A program made the position numbers and the translations under genes. The notes under the pieces are model-generated. The model saw nothing but the letters and a program-made list of their open reading frames with translations. It was not told the origin of the DNA and did no database searches. This document shows, in pieces, positions 47,313-56,968 of a DNA stretch of 64,000 nucleotides. The stretch spans positions 53,797-117,796 of the forward strand of contig CAIVMQ010000009.1 in NCBI GenBank assembly GCA_903907075.1, in the 5' to 3' direction. Each line of letters begins with the position of its first letter. Positions within the stretch are counted from its first letter, which is position 1. Origin of the DNA: an uncultured Bacteroidia bacterium (GTDB lineage: Bacteria; Bacteroidota; Bacteroidia; Bacteroidales; Prolixibacteraceae).

Positions 47313-48212
47313 TCAGGAGCGAGGATGGAATTTATTAACCGTGTCTTTTAGATACTCTTTATCGAGATGGGCATAGATCTCGGTCGTTAAAATTGATTCG
47401 TGACCAAGCATCTCCTGGACGGTTCGAAGGTCTGCGCCACCTTGAACGAGAGCAGAGGCAAAGGAATGCCTAAAGGTATGGGGACTAATATTTTTTTCAA
47501 GTTTGATCTTCTCTGCGAGGTTTTTGATAATCGTAAAGATCATAACGCGACTCAATTTTTTCCCTCTTCTATTTAAGAAAACGATATTCTCGTTACCCTT
47601 TTCAATAACTAATTTTTTACGGGAATTAATAAGGTATTTTTTGATATCCTCGATCGCCTTTTTGCTGATTGGCACTAAACGCTCCCGCTCCCCTTTTCCC
47701 GCAATACGGATAAATTCTTGTTCGAAATGGAGGTTTGAGAGTTTTAGATCGACCAACTCAGACACCCGAAGACCGCAACTATAGAGGGTCTCAAGGATTG
47801 CCTTATTGCGCAGTCCTTCAGCTTTAGAGATATTAATCGCATCAATCAACCGGTTGATCTCATCATCTGTAAGGACTTCCGGCAACTTTCTGCCGATGCG
47901 AGGAGACTCGAGCAGTGTGGTTGGATCGTTCTCAACCGCCTCTTCGATAAGGAGAAATTTATAGAAAGATTTAATACCGGATATTGTTCGTGCTTGTGTC
48001 CGTGGACTAATTCCATTTTGAGACATCCACTCCACGAATTTCCTTAATTGTGCCAACTTAACCGTAGAAGGTGTTAGATCCGGATAATGCACATCAATAA
48101 ATAAAATAAGTTTATTGATGTCATTAAAATAAGCACTTACTGAGTTTAAAGAGAGTGATTTCTCAATCCTCAGAAATGTTTCATACCCTTTCTTACTTTC
48201 CAGCCAATTCAT
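47313..48212 (-). CDS. xerD: site-specific tyrosine recombinase XerD
   Basis: Chromosome-dimer resolution recombinase acting at dif with XerC and FtsK. A 299-residue protein with an N-terminal SAM-like core-binding domain (1-95) and a catalytic domain holding the full set R149 (SCGLRVSEL), K173 (AGKGERERL), H245 and R248 (PHTFRHSFA), H271 (LGHES) and Y280 (TEIYAHLD). Normal length and sequence; it is divergent from aroQ, an arrangement seen in other Bacteroidota. No integrase-specific context, so it is housekeeping and not part of the mobile island at the right end. Confidence 0.93.
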   Translation of the reverse strand: MNWLESKKGYETFLRIEKSLSLNSVSAYFNDINKLILFIDVHYPDLTPSTVKLAQLRKFVEWMSQNGISPRTQARTISGIKSFYKFLLIEEAVENDPTTLLESPRIGRKLPEVLTDDEINRLIDAINISKAEGLRNKAILETLYSCGLRVSELVDLKLSNLHFEQEFIRIAGKGERERLVPISKKAIEDIKKYLINSRKKLVIEKGNENIVFLNRRGKKLSRVMIFTIIKNLAEKIKLEKNISPHTFRHSFASALVQGGADLRTVQEMLGHESILTTEIYAHLDKEYLKDTVNKFHPRS

Positions 48213-48344
48213 AATTTTGCTTTTTTATCATGATGAAACAATGCACACAAAAAAATTTATTCAAAGAACAAATACAATTGCATAAAAGTTCACTCATTTT
48301 TTTGCAAATTGCACCTTAGTAAATATACACAATATTTTACATTA

Positions 48345-48770
48345 ATGAAAATTATTATTATAAATGGCCCAAATTTAAATCTCTTGGGGGTCAGAGAGAA
48401 GAGCATTTACGGAAATGCCTCATTCACAGAATATTATACCAAGATAATGGCCCATTTTCCGAGTCTGGAATTCGACTATTTTCAATCAAATATTGAAGGA
48501 GAGATCATAAATTATCTTCACAAAGTTGGATTTTCTGCAGATGGTATTTTATTAAATGCAGGTGGTTATACGCATACTTCAGTTGCGATTCGTGATGCCA
48601 TTTCGGCAATCACCTCCCCTGTGGTAGAGATCCACATCTCCAATATCCTTACCAGAGAACAATTCAGACATGATTCACTTATCGGAGCTGTATGTAAGGG
48701 GAGCATTATGGGTTTCGGACTCGACTCATACAGACTTGGCGTTGAGAGCTTCCTTGCTCCTCAACTATAA
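48345..48770 (+). CDS. aroQ: type II 3-dehydroquinate dehydratase AroQ
   Basis: Third step of the shikimate pathway, removing water from 3-dehydroquinate. From ATG 48345 the protein is 141 residues and opens MKIIIINGPNLNLLGVREKSIYG, the diagnostic type II start with catalytic Tyr22; TSVAIRDAI and VEIHISNI follow with the conserved His. The frame is open from 48309, but the 12 extra residues are not part of the family. pyk starts 32 bases downstream, suggesting a two-gene unit. Confidence 0.95.
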   Translation: MKIIIINGPNLNLLGVREKSIYGNASFTEYYTKIMAHFPSLEFDYFQSNIEGEIINYLHKVGFSADGILLNAGGYTHTSVAIRDAISAITSPVVEIHISNILTREQFRHDSLIGAVCKGSIMGFGLDSYRLGVESFLAPQL

Positions 48771-48802
48771 ATTTCATTGTTCAAAAAAAATCGGTTTAAA
48801 AT

Positions 48803-50251
48803 ATGAATACTGTAAAGCATACTAAGATTGTAGCGACCATCTCAGATAAACATTGTGAGCCTGAGTTCTTACAAGAGTTATTTGACGCAGGGATGAATGT
48901 TGTCAGAATCAATACTGCCCATCAAACCCCAGAGACAGCTCTGAAAATTATTAAAAATGTACGAATCGTTTCAGATTCCATAGCTATTCTTCTTGACACC
49001 AAGGGTCCTGAAATAAGGACTAAAAATATTACCAATCCAATAAGTGTTAAAACCGGAGATGTAATCTTTGTAAAAGGGGGCGATGAAGAATCAACCGAGA
49101 ACATGCTGATTGTCGATTATGATCAATTTGCAGAGGCAATACCCATTGGAACTTCTATGCTTATTGATGATGGTGAATTGGAACTGAAAATTACCGGCAA
49201 ATCGAAAGGGATGCTCGTTGCAACTGTCTGTAATGACGGGGAGATAAAAAACAAAAAGAGCATCAATGTACCGAGCATCTCCTTCTCATTGCCTCCGATT
49301 ACCGAAAAAGACAAGATGTTTATTGAATGGGCTGCTGATAATAATCTAGACTTTGTTGCTCACTCTTTTGTCCGTGATAGAGAGGATGTTAATGCCGTAC
49401 AGTCAATCCTGGATTCTAAAAAAAGTCTCATAAAAATAATTGCCAAGATTGAAAATACCGAAGGAGTTGCCAATATTGATGAGATCTTGGATTGCTCATA
49501 CGGTATAATGGTTGCCCGCGGTGACCTGGGCATAGAGATTCCGACCGAAAAAATCCCCGGTATTCAACGCTTGTTGATTCGGAAATGTATAAAACAGAAA
49601 AAGCCGGTAATCATTGCCACTCAAATGCTTCACTCAATGATTAGCAATCCCCGGCCCACACGGGCTGAAGTTAGTGATGTAGCGAATGCCATCTTCGACC
49701 GTACAGATGCGATCATGCTTTCAGGTGAAACAGCTTATGGGCAATATCCCATTGAATCGGTTAAGCTGATGACCCGTGTGGCTATCGAGATTGAGGGCAG
49801 CAAAGACCGGCGCAACGATGTTCCGGTACCTCGTCTTGATAATGAAGTCTCTGCATTTTTGGCCGAAGCAGCTGTGATGGCAGCAAATGAATTAAAAGTT
49901 GCTGCTATCGTTACTGACACCCTTACGGGTAAGATTGCTCGTTATATCTCAGCCTTCAGGAGCCCGCGCCCGGTATATGCAAAATGCCATAGCGGAAGAG
50001 TAATGCGCGAATTAGCGCTGTCCTATGGGGTGCATTCCAGTTTGATTATCTCAAAGAAAAATAAACATAAACTCGTTGAATCTTCTCTACTCGATCTTAA
50101 AGCACGCGGTAAGATAACCGAATACGATACGGTGGTTTATGTAGGAGGAAATTTCGGTGTTGGCGGCGGGACTTCCTTTATTGAAATCGCTTCGGTTGAA
50201 CGTATGACCAATGATAAATTAAGCAGTAAAAGAAATTCAACAGAAATTTAA
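48803..50251 (+). CDS. pyk: pyruvate kinase
   Basis: Transfers phosphate from PEP to ADP at the end of glycolysis. A 482-residue protein with KIVATISD at the start, the metal/substrate region GMNVVRINTAHQTPE (with INTAH where many pyruvate kinases have NFSHG), active-site Lys in IKIIAKIENTEG, MVARGDLGIEIP and MLSGETAYGQYP. The C-terminal allosteric domain (about 350-480) is present. It shares a short spacing with aroQ, which fits PEP-linked metabolism, though any co-regulation is inference. Confidence 0.94.
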   Translation: MNTVKHTKIVATISDKHCEPEFLQELFDAGMNVVRINTAHQTPETALKIIKNVRIVSDSIAILLDTKGPEIRTKNITNPISVKTGDVIFVKGGDEESTENMLIVDYDQFAEAIPIGTSMLIDDGELELKITGKSKGMLVATVCNDGEIKNKKSINVPSISFSLPPITEKDKMFIEWAADNNLDFVAHSFVRDREDVNAVQSILDSKKSLIKIIAKIENTEGVANIDEILDCSYGIMVARGDLGIEIPTEKIPGIQRLLIRKCIKQKKPVIIATQMLHSMISNPRPTRAEVSDVANAIFDRTDAIMLSGETAYGQYPIESVKLMTRVAIEIEGSKDRRNDVPVPRLDNEVSAFLAEAAVMAANELKVAAIVTDTLTGKIARYISAFRSPRPVYAKCHSGRVMRELALSYGVHSSLIISKKNKHKLVESSLLDLKARGKITEYDTVVYVGGNFGVGGGTSFIEIASVERMTNDKLSSKRNSTEI

Positions 50252-50564
50252 TTTAAGCTAATAAACTATTGTTTTTGCAAATAAGCACCGAACACCTTTG
50301 AAATATTATGAATCATCCTTATCACACCCAATTCGATAGAAATCAATAGTGAGCTTTAAAAATGATTCATTATATTTGTTATGCAAAATGCAACAGCTAG
50401 AAAGAACCAGAACAGTTCATCCTGATTAGGAAAAGTATTGTCTTCGACTCTGTACCTTTTTAGAGGTGAAAAAGTTTAACCATGCCTGCAAAATTCGAAT
50501 ACCAAAATTTTAGCTTTTCAAAACTAACACCAAAATTTAAGTAATCTCTTAACTTAATAAACAG
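50252..50564. other. non-coding region upstream of the outer-membrane barrel gene
   Basis: 313 bases with no supported gene. TATATTTG at 50371-50378 matches the -7 consensus but is 186 bases from the next start, so a long leader or a weak, unused box are both possible. Confidence 0.4.
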
Positions 50565-51332
50565 ATGAAAAACCACCTATTTTTAACCCTATTTGCCTCT
50601 CTGCTTGTCCTTGGTGAACACACCTTTGCCCAGAAAATTACGATCGGCGCCAAAGGGGGTTTCAGCATTCCAAATCTCACTGGCGGAAGCACCGATAACC
50701 CTTTAAACACAGGCTATTCATCTCGATTAGCAAATGATGGTGGAATATATGGAGAGTATCATGTAAACAAAAAATTCGCCGTAACCGTAGGTCTCGAATA
50801 TTCATCACAAGGTGGTCTCAAAAATGGATTACAAGCGTTGCCAAACCCTATCCCTCCGCCAACCTATCTTTATGCAAATATTAAAAATGAGGCTAAATTA
50901 AATTATCTTTTAGTACCCTTACTTGCTAAGTATAACTGGCGATTAAATAAAAAAAGCCCTATTAGAATATATGTAGCACTTGGCCCTTTTGCTGGCCTGC
51001 TCCTTAATGCAAAACAAGTATCCAGTGGCACAAGTCGTATTTTTATGAATCCAGACGGAACAGTTCCAATTTCTGAACCAACAATATTTAATTCATCAAT
51101 AAGTATTAAAAACCAGCTGTACACCTTTAATGCCGGTGTTGAAGGTTTTGTCGGTATTTCATATAGCATAGACAAACGCCACGCATTATTTATTGAAGGT
51201 GGGGCCAATTATGGATTCTTATCCATTCAGAAAGGGACTGCAAACGGCAAAAACTATACCGGAGCAGGAGTTTTTAATTTTGGATATGCCTATACACTTC
51301 AGAATAAATATGGTCAACGCGGAAGAAGATAA
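50565..51332 (+). CDS. outer-membrane beta-barrel protein (PorT-like family)
   Basis: A 255-residue protein with a signal peptide (1-22, ending TFAQ) and alternating amphipathic beta strands across its length (ITIGAKGGFSIPN, FAVTVGLEYSSQGGLKNG, YLLVPLLAKYNWRL, IYVALGPFAGLLL), typical of small Bacteroidota porin/PorT-like barrels. The role is unknown. It is followed by a terminator, so it is a single-gene unit. Confidence 0.8.
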   Translation: MKNHLFLTLFASLLVLGEHTFAQKITIGAKGGFSIPNLTGGSTDNPLNTGYSSRLANDGGIYGEYHVNKKFAVTVGLEYSSQGGLKNGLQALPNPIPPPTYLYANIKNEAKLNYLLVPLLAKYNWRLNKKSPIRIYVALGPFAGLLLNAKQVSSGTSRIFMNPDGTVPISEPTIFNSSISIKNQLYTFNAGVEGFVGISYSIDKRHALFIEGGANYGFLSIQKGTANGKNYTGAGVFNFGYAYTLQNKYGQRGRR

Positions 51333-51402
51333 TTAAGTACCTAAATTCACCTTGCAGATCAAAATTCTTCGAAATTCTCTTCCTTCAGGTTTAGTTCATT
51401 GA

Positions 51403-51436
51403 CTTTCTCATCATCCTTTTGAGAAAGCCTTTTTTT
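51403..51436 (+). terminator. Rho-independent terminator after the barrel gene
   Basis: CTTTCTCA pairs with TGAGAAAG across a 9-base loop, then CC and seven Ts. It lies 70 bases after the barrel stop and before the GH36-like gene. Confidence 0.75.
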
Positions 51437-51483
51437 AAAGGAATTATCGTGTGATCTGAATAACCAAAAACAAAACGATACCG

Positions 51484-53556
51484 ATGAAACTACATCTCTT
51501 ATTTCTGCTAGTCAGTCTCTCGATACAACAAACCATTGCTAAGCCAAAGGTGCTATCTTCAAACTGGGAACTCAAAACCCAGGATACCCATATAACCATT
51601 GGAATATCAAATAATCGCCCGGCGATTTATAACTTATCCAATACTGAAAATGGCTGGAATTGGGTTCAAGGCTGCTCAGAAATGCCCTTGCCAGAAAAGG
51701 TACTGATTGGCACGAACTCGTATAAACCCAACTGGAATTACAAGAAAGCCACCGTTGACAAATCTCATGGAACCAAACTTGTTCTCCATTTTAGTAGTAC
51801 AGAACCTGCATTGACGCTAGAGTCGGTATGGGAGGCTAAGCCAGGAGTCGGCCCAATAGAAAATTCTGTCTCGATAACTAATAGTACAGCCGATAGCATC
51901 ACTTTTCAAAATTCAGATATTATCTCGGCTAACCTTAATTTCACCGCCGATGGCGCTGTTTCGCTCTGGCGGTTTAACAAAGGAAGGTATCTGGGAAGAC
52001 GTGATAAAACGGATATTCCAATTGTAAATTCGGATCTAATAACCCCTTATGATACTATCAGCTATTACCTTTCCAATGATGGGAATGGCGATTCACCGGA
52101 AGGGATAAACAGCCATTTGCCATTTCAAATCTTCGATGTTGCCTCGAAGCATGGACTTTATATTGGTTATGAATGGAGTTTTGGAACATTTAAAAATACA
52201 ACCAAAGAGAACCCATTCGTGATAAATTACCAATCACACCTATGGAATACCCAATCGGTTACCAAGGAGAGTGGCTCTATATTTAAGGTCCCTGCGATAT
52301 TCTTTGGAACCTATAGTGGAGATACCGATGATGGAAGCAATAAGATGAAAAGGTGGTTTTGGAATTATAAGATCACCCCAACACTCAAGAATAATCCAGG
52401 TGAACCGCTCATAGAATACTGTATTCCGGGTAATGAATTACAGCTTGCCGAATATTACAAAAAATATCCCGTGGCACAATGGGGTGCCGAATTAGGTAAA
52501 ATAGACATCGACTGGTTAGAAGGTGCAGGCGCAGACTGGACGAAGGGAAACTTTAAACGGTTTGCTTTCTGGAAGCCTGATTCGATAAAATGGCCCAATG
52601 GGATGAGAGCCGGTGATATCGTGCACCAGAACAACCAAAAGCTCTCCCTTTACATGAATTTCACCTTTGAATGGAACGATATCGCAACCACCATCGGCAG
52701 GGAAAAGGAGAAAAAGGCGCTGTTAACCAGATATGATAATTACCATTACGACTATTGGAGAAGCGATATGGTGCTTGAAGCCAAATTTAATTACCGTAGC
52801 CACGAAGGACTGCTTGAAATCCTTGATTATATGATCCATGAACGGCCTAATTTTCGTTACGAACATTGCGGAAATGGTGGATTACTAAAAGATTTCACCA
52901 CCCTTCAACGGATCTCTGTATTTACCAACGAAGATTCTGGAGGACCAAACTATCATCGTGAATCGTTCTACTCCTGTTCCTATATGATTAATCCGTTACA
53001 GATTAAAACAGATATTGGAATGAATCTTGGTCCGCATGGCGAAGTTCCTAATAATGCAGGATATAGCCCGAATGGTGGCATTATAAATGATTCACCAGCA
53101 TGGGTAAGCTATATTTTGCGTACCGGCTTTATGGGTGCGAATATGGCAACCAATTGGTGTGTCTATACTCCCAACCAGATTGAGGGGGTTAAAAAACACT
53201 GGCCAATCTACAAAGCAAAGCAACGACCTATTTTAAGGGGTCTAAAAGTGGGCGATGTGGCTGCCGATGTCTACCATATTCTTCCTATACCGGATGGAGT
53301 TAACTGGGATGGAATAGAATATTTTAACACCTCCTTAGGGAAAGGATCGGTATTGATCTTCAAACCCTCTAAAGATGCCCCGGATTCAAAAATTATCAAA
53401 CTAAAAGGGCTCAACAGCAACGCAACTTACCAGCTCACTTTTGAGGACCGGGCCTCACAAAACACGAAAATGAGCGGTGCCAAACTTATGGAGAAAGGAA
53501 TTGAAGTGAAAGAGATGACCGGTGAATATGCTTCAGAGATCATCTGGATCAACTAA
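51484..53556 (+). CDS. GH36-like alpha-galactosidase / melibiase-family hydrolase
   Basis: A 690-residue secreted enzyme: signal peptide (1-19), an N-terminal beta-sandwich (about 20-300), a TIM barrel (about 310-600) and a C-terminal beta domain. Clan GH-D features can be seen: KIDIDWLEGAGADW, HYDYWRSDM (position of the nucleophile Asp in KxDY/KWD motifs), ERPNFRYEHCGNGG (equivalent to the family's ENCSSGG) and VFTNEDSGGPNYHRE with a candidate acid/base Asp. These motifs diverge from classical GH36, so substrate (alpha-galactoside or other) is open. No transporter or SusCD partner lies nearby. Confidence 0.72.
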   Translation: MKLHLLFLLVSLSIQQTIAKPKVLSSNWELKTQDTHITIGISNNRPAIYNLSNTENGWNWVQGCSEMPLPEKVLIGTNSYKPNWNYKKATVDKSHGTKLVLHFSSTEPALTLESVWEAKPGVGPIENSVSITNSTADSITFQNSDIISANLNFTADGAVSLWRFNKGRYLGRRDKTDIPIVNSDLITPYDTISYYLSNDGNGDSPEGINSHLPFQIFDVASKHGLYIGYEWSFGTFKNTTKENPFVINYQSHLWNTQSVTKESGSIFKVPAIFFGTYSGDTDDGSNKMKRWFWNYKITPTLKNNPGEPLIEYCIPGNELQLAEYYKKYPVAQWGAELGKIDIDWLEGAGADWTKGNFKRFAFWKPDSIKWPNGMRAGDIVHQNNQKLSLYMNFTFEWNDIATTIGREKEKKALLTRYDNYHYDYWRSDMVLEAKFNYRSHEGLLEILDYMIHERPNFRYEHCGNGGLLKDFTTLQRISVFTNEDSGGPNYHRESFYSCSYMINPLQIKTDIGMNLGPHGEVPNNAGYSPNGGIINDSPAWVSYILRTGFMGANMATNWCVYTPNQIEGVKKHWPIYKAKQRPILRGLKVGDVAADVYHILPIPDGVNWDGIEYFNTSLGKGSVLIFKPSKDAPDSKIIKLKGLNSNATYQLTFEDRASQNTKMSGAKLMEKGIEVKEMTGEYASEIIWIN

Positions 53557-53625
53557 GTAGAATCCTTGTATGATTTAAATCTTGTTCGGATTGGTACACC
53601 AAGATCGAGAAAAATCCGACTCTCA

Positions 53626-54276
53626 CTATCTCATATCATTGATCTCAACCTTGGGATATTTTGCCACTTCAAACTTAAAAAAGTCATCGGTTAAATTCTG
53701 GTCCGTTTTCATATTTTTCATTGCAAGAGTATATGAATTACCATCTTTATTAAAGGTTTTTGCCAATACAATTTGGGTTTTCACTTTATCAATGCTTAGT
53801 CGTACCTTCGTGAACTCTTTTCCTTTCTCTAATGGGAATAGGTCAATCACTTGAACTGCTTTGCCCGCCAAAGTCTCTTCACCGATGTAGGTATATTTAA
53901 ATCCCTTCTCGTAGACGGTGAAAATATTAGCAGGATTTAGTGTCTCCTCACTATCGGCATCAACGGTTGAGATATTTACTTCATTAGATTGCGTAAGATA
54001 GCTCCATGTACTAGCTCCGTCAGAGAATACTTCCATTCCCATAGCAGGCATATGAAGACGATAGCTCTTTCCCTTTAATGCGACATTTCCTTCGTTAGTC
54101 TCAGTGACACTCCCCGACTTATTCTCTAGGGTAAATGAGAAATCTATTTGAATGGTCTTATAACCTTTATTTATTTGAGAAAGTTTATCGAGTATCTCTT
54201 TTGCTTTGATATCCTGCTGGGCAAAGATTGTTGTACCTGAAAGGATTAAAAAACTCACGAATAAAATAGATTTCAT
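53626..54276 (-). CDS. lolA: LolA-like outer-membrane lipoprotein carrier protein
   Basis: Periplasmic chaperone-like protein of the LolA fold, expected to carry lipoproteins to the outer membrane. From ATG 54276 it is 216 residues: a signal peptide MKSILFVSFLILSGTTIFAQ and a LolA-type half-barrel (KGYKTIQIDFSFTLENK, YRLHMPAMGMEVFSDGASTWSY, VQVIDLFPL). The frame is open five codons earlier at 54291, but the signal peptide favours the internal ATG. It lies 27 bases after ftsK, a pairing common in Bacteroidota. Confidence 0.85.
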   Translation of the reverse strand: MKSILFVSFLILSGTTIFAQQDIKAKEILDKLSQINKGYKTIQIDFSFTLENKSGSVTETNEGNVALKGKSYRLHMPAMGMEVFSDGASTWSYLTQSNEVNISTVDADSEETLNPANIFTVYEKGFKYTYIGEETLAGKAVQVIDLFPLEKGKEFTKVRLSIDKVKTQIVLAKTFNKDGNSYTLAMKNMKTDQNLTDDFFKFEVAKYPKVEINDMR

Positions 54277-54303
54277 CTTTTTGTATATCAATTTAAATTC
54301 AAA

Positions 54304-56723
54304 TCACTGATTCAATCCACGCAATAACTGTTCCAAAGCATATTCGTCCTGTATTAATACCTGTCGTGCCTTGCTCCCTTCATTTTGACCTACTATTCCT
54401 GCGGCCTCAAGCTGATCCATGATTCGACCTGCCCGGTTATAGCCGATAGAGAACTTACGTTGAATTGCAGAGGTTGAGCCTGACTGGTTCATTACGATGA
54501 TGCGTGCTGCCTCATCAAAAAATTCATCCCTATTCTTAAGGTCAATCATATCTGACTCGCCGGAAGTTTCGTCGTGACACTCTGGTAACAGGTATGCACT
54601 TGGATAGGAAGGCTGTTGACTTATATATTTTGCAATAGACTCCACCTCAGGGGTATCTACAAACGCACATTGAACCCTGATTAGAGAATTGCCTGTCGAA
54701 ACCAACATATCCCCTTTACCGATCAGCTGGTTAGCTCCCGGGGTATCGAGAATAGTTCGCGAGTCGACCATCGAAGCCACTTTGAAGGCAATACGAGCGG
54801 GGAAATTTGCTTTTATAACACCTGTTATGATATTGATCGAGGGTCGCTGGGTAGCTATTACCATGTGAATACCTACGGCACGTGCAAGCTGAGCAATACG
54901 GGCGATAGGCAATTCAATCTCTTTCCCGGCAGTCATGATCAGATCGGCAAACTCGTCAATAACAACCACGATATATGGGAGATAACGGTGACCGTTTAAC
55001 GGATTTAATCTGCGGGCAATAAATTTCTCGTTATACTCCTTGATATTACGTCCATGTGCTTTCTTAAGCAGGTCATAGCGCATATCCATCTCGTGATTTA
55101 ACGAATTCAGGGTGTTCTTAACCCTCTGTACATCGGTAATTATAGGATCAACTTCGCCCTCCATCTTAGCTAAAAAATGTTTCTCTATGATAGAGTAGAG
55201 ATTTAATTCAACTTTCTTAGGATCGATAAAGACAAACTTTAATTGTGCCGGATGTTTCTTATAAAGTAGTGATGAGATAATCGCATTGAGTCCTACCGAC
55301 TTACCCTGACCTGTAGCACCGGCAACAAGAATATGGGGCATCTTGGTCAGGTCGACAACAAAAGTCTCATTCGATATTGTCTTTCCCAGAGCCAGTGGAA
55401 GCTCGTAGTCACTCTCTTGAAATACTTTAGACGAGATCAACGAACGCATTGAAACGATCTCGGGCTTGCTATTTGGCACTTCAATACCAACGGTCCCCTT
55501 TCCGGGTATTGGCGCGATAATACGGATACCAAGGGCAGCAAGGCTCAGGGCAATATCGTCTTCAAGATTTTTTATCTTGGAGATCCGAACTCCCGGAGCC
55601 GGAACAATCTCATATAAGGTTATCGTTGGGCCGGTGGTAGCCTTGATTTTTATAATGTCAATATTATAGTTCTTGAGTGTCTGTAGAATCTTGTTTTTAT
55701 TGGCTATCAATTCATCGTCTGACACCTGAGGATTTCCCGATGAGCGCTCCTCGAGTAATTCGATCGGAGGGAATTTATACCGCGAAAGCTCAAGCGTGGG
55801 ATCAAAGTCAGGCATCTCCGCATCAGCACCTTCATAGAGTCCATCTTCATCCTGACTAACTCTTTTTACTGGTGTGATTACCGGTTGTGAGATAAATTCT
55901 ACGGACTCTTCCTGAATGACCTCCTCGCGTTCCAGTTCCAACGGTTCTTTCTCTTTTGTACCTGCGTAAACAATTTCCACATTGTCGCCCACGGCCACTT
56001 TGGCAAACGAGCGTTCAACTGTCTCGATTACCGGTGGTTGTGGAATTGAAAAAACATCCTCGAGCTCAGCACTCTCCTTGGCTGCTTTTAACCGCTTATA
56101 GGTAATCCATCTCTTGATCAAAGGCCATGCCTCCTCAAAAGCGATGATTATACATATCAGCATTGAGCTGAAGATCAAAAAGAAGGTGCCCACCTTACCA
56201 ATTGTCACATTCAACAACTGACTGATATGAAATCCATAGTTACCACCCGGAATAATATGTGATTTAGCATAGAGTGACGAGAGGAAATAGCCACAAGCTA
56301 CAGAAGTCCAAATAATTAGAAATAGGGTGTAGGCAAAATTTCTACGAAACGAAAATTTACCAATCTTACCCATACGCAAGGCAATAATAGAAACAAGTAA
56401 ATAAATCCCAACGAGGCTACGCCAAAGCCCTTATTTATAAATAGGTTGGCCAATACAGCGCCAAATCGGCCCCCTGCATTCTCCATTTTCAAATCTGGAT
56501 TGGAAAAAAGCTCTTTTAAAGGGGTATCCAACAGGCTAATATCAGCACTTCCGGTGATAAAAAAGGAGGTGAAAGAGATCAACAGATAGAACGAGAAGAA
56601 GGCAAGCAGGATCGCGATAACCCCGCCGATTCGCTCCCAGGTACTAAGATTCCCTAACCGACCGCCGCTTTTACGCGTTTTCGGTGAAGGAGCATCTGAT
56701 TTATCCCGCTTAATACTGACCAT
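54304..56723 (-). pseudogene. ftsK: FtsK/SpoIIIE DNA translocase, single frameshift as sequenced
   Basis: Chromosome-segregation motor that also activates XerCD. The first frame (56723 to 56316) has the N-terminal membrane segments. The second, from about 56400 to 54304, has the last membrane segments, an acidic linker, the motor domain with Walker A VAGATGQGKSVGLNA and Walker B YIVVVIDEFADL, and the C-terminal gamma winged helix (SIGYNRAGRIMDQLEAAGIV). The frames cross in TTTATTTACTTG near 56420-56431; one extra T restores GFILLVSIIALRMGKIGKF and an 806-residue protein. Because ftsK is normally essential and all else is intact, a sequencing or assembly deletion is most likely. Confidence 0.88.
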
Positions 56724-56764
56724 ATGAACAGAAATGAACTATTTTAAAAGATCGAATTGCAGTG

Positions 56765-56772
56765 CAAATTTA
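56765..56772 (-). promoter_or_regulatory. putative -7 box of ftsK-lolA
   Basis: The minus strand reads TAAATTTG followed by CAC, matching TAnnTTTG, 41 bases before the ftsK ATG. Confidence 0.45.
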
Positions 56773-56968
56773 ACCAAAAAAGGGAATCGGCAATAAATAC
56801 CACGACAATATCTGGAGAGAATGCGATGAGTTGCCAGTGTAAAGGAGATCTGAATACTGCAAATTAAAGATCACTGTTAAGTCGCTTAAAAATATGACAA
56901 AATGCAGAATCTACCTATTCGAATGTTTGTTACTTTGAATAATCATTCAGTCCTAAATAATCTATTTC

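Noticed and set aside
47313..48212. XerD gene as an integrase of a mobile element
   Set aside because: Length, motifs and divergence from aroQ fit the housekeeping XerD; no element boundaries nearby.
53586..53619. TCGGATT/AATCCGA inverted repeat between the convergent GH36 and lolA genes
   Set aside because: 7-bp stem with a 20-base loop and no T-run; too weak to call a terminator.
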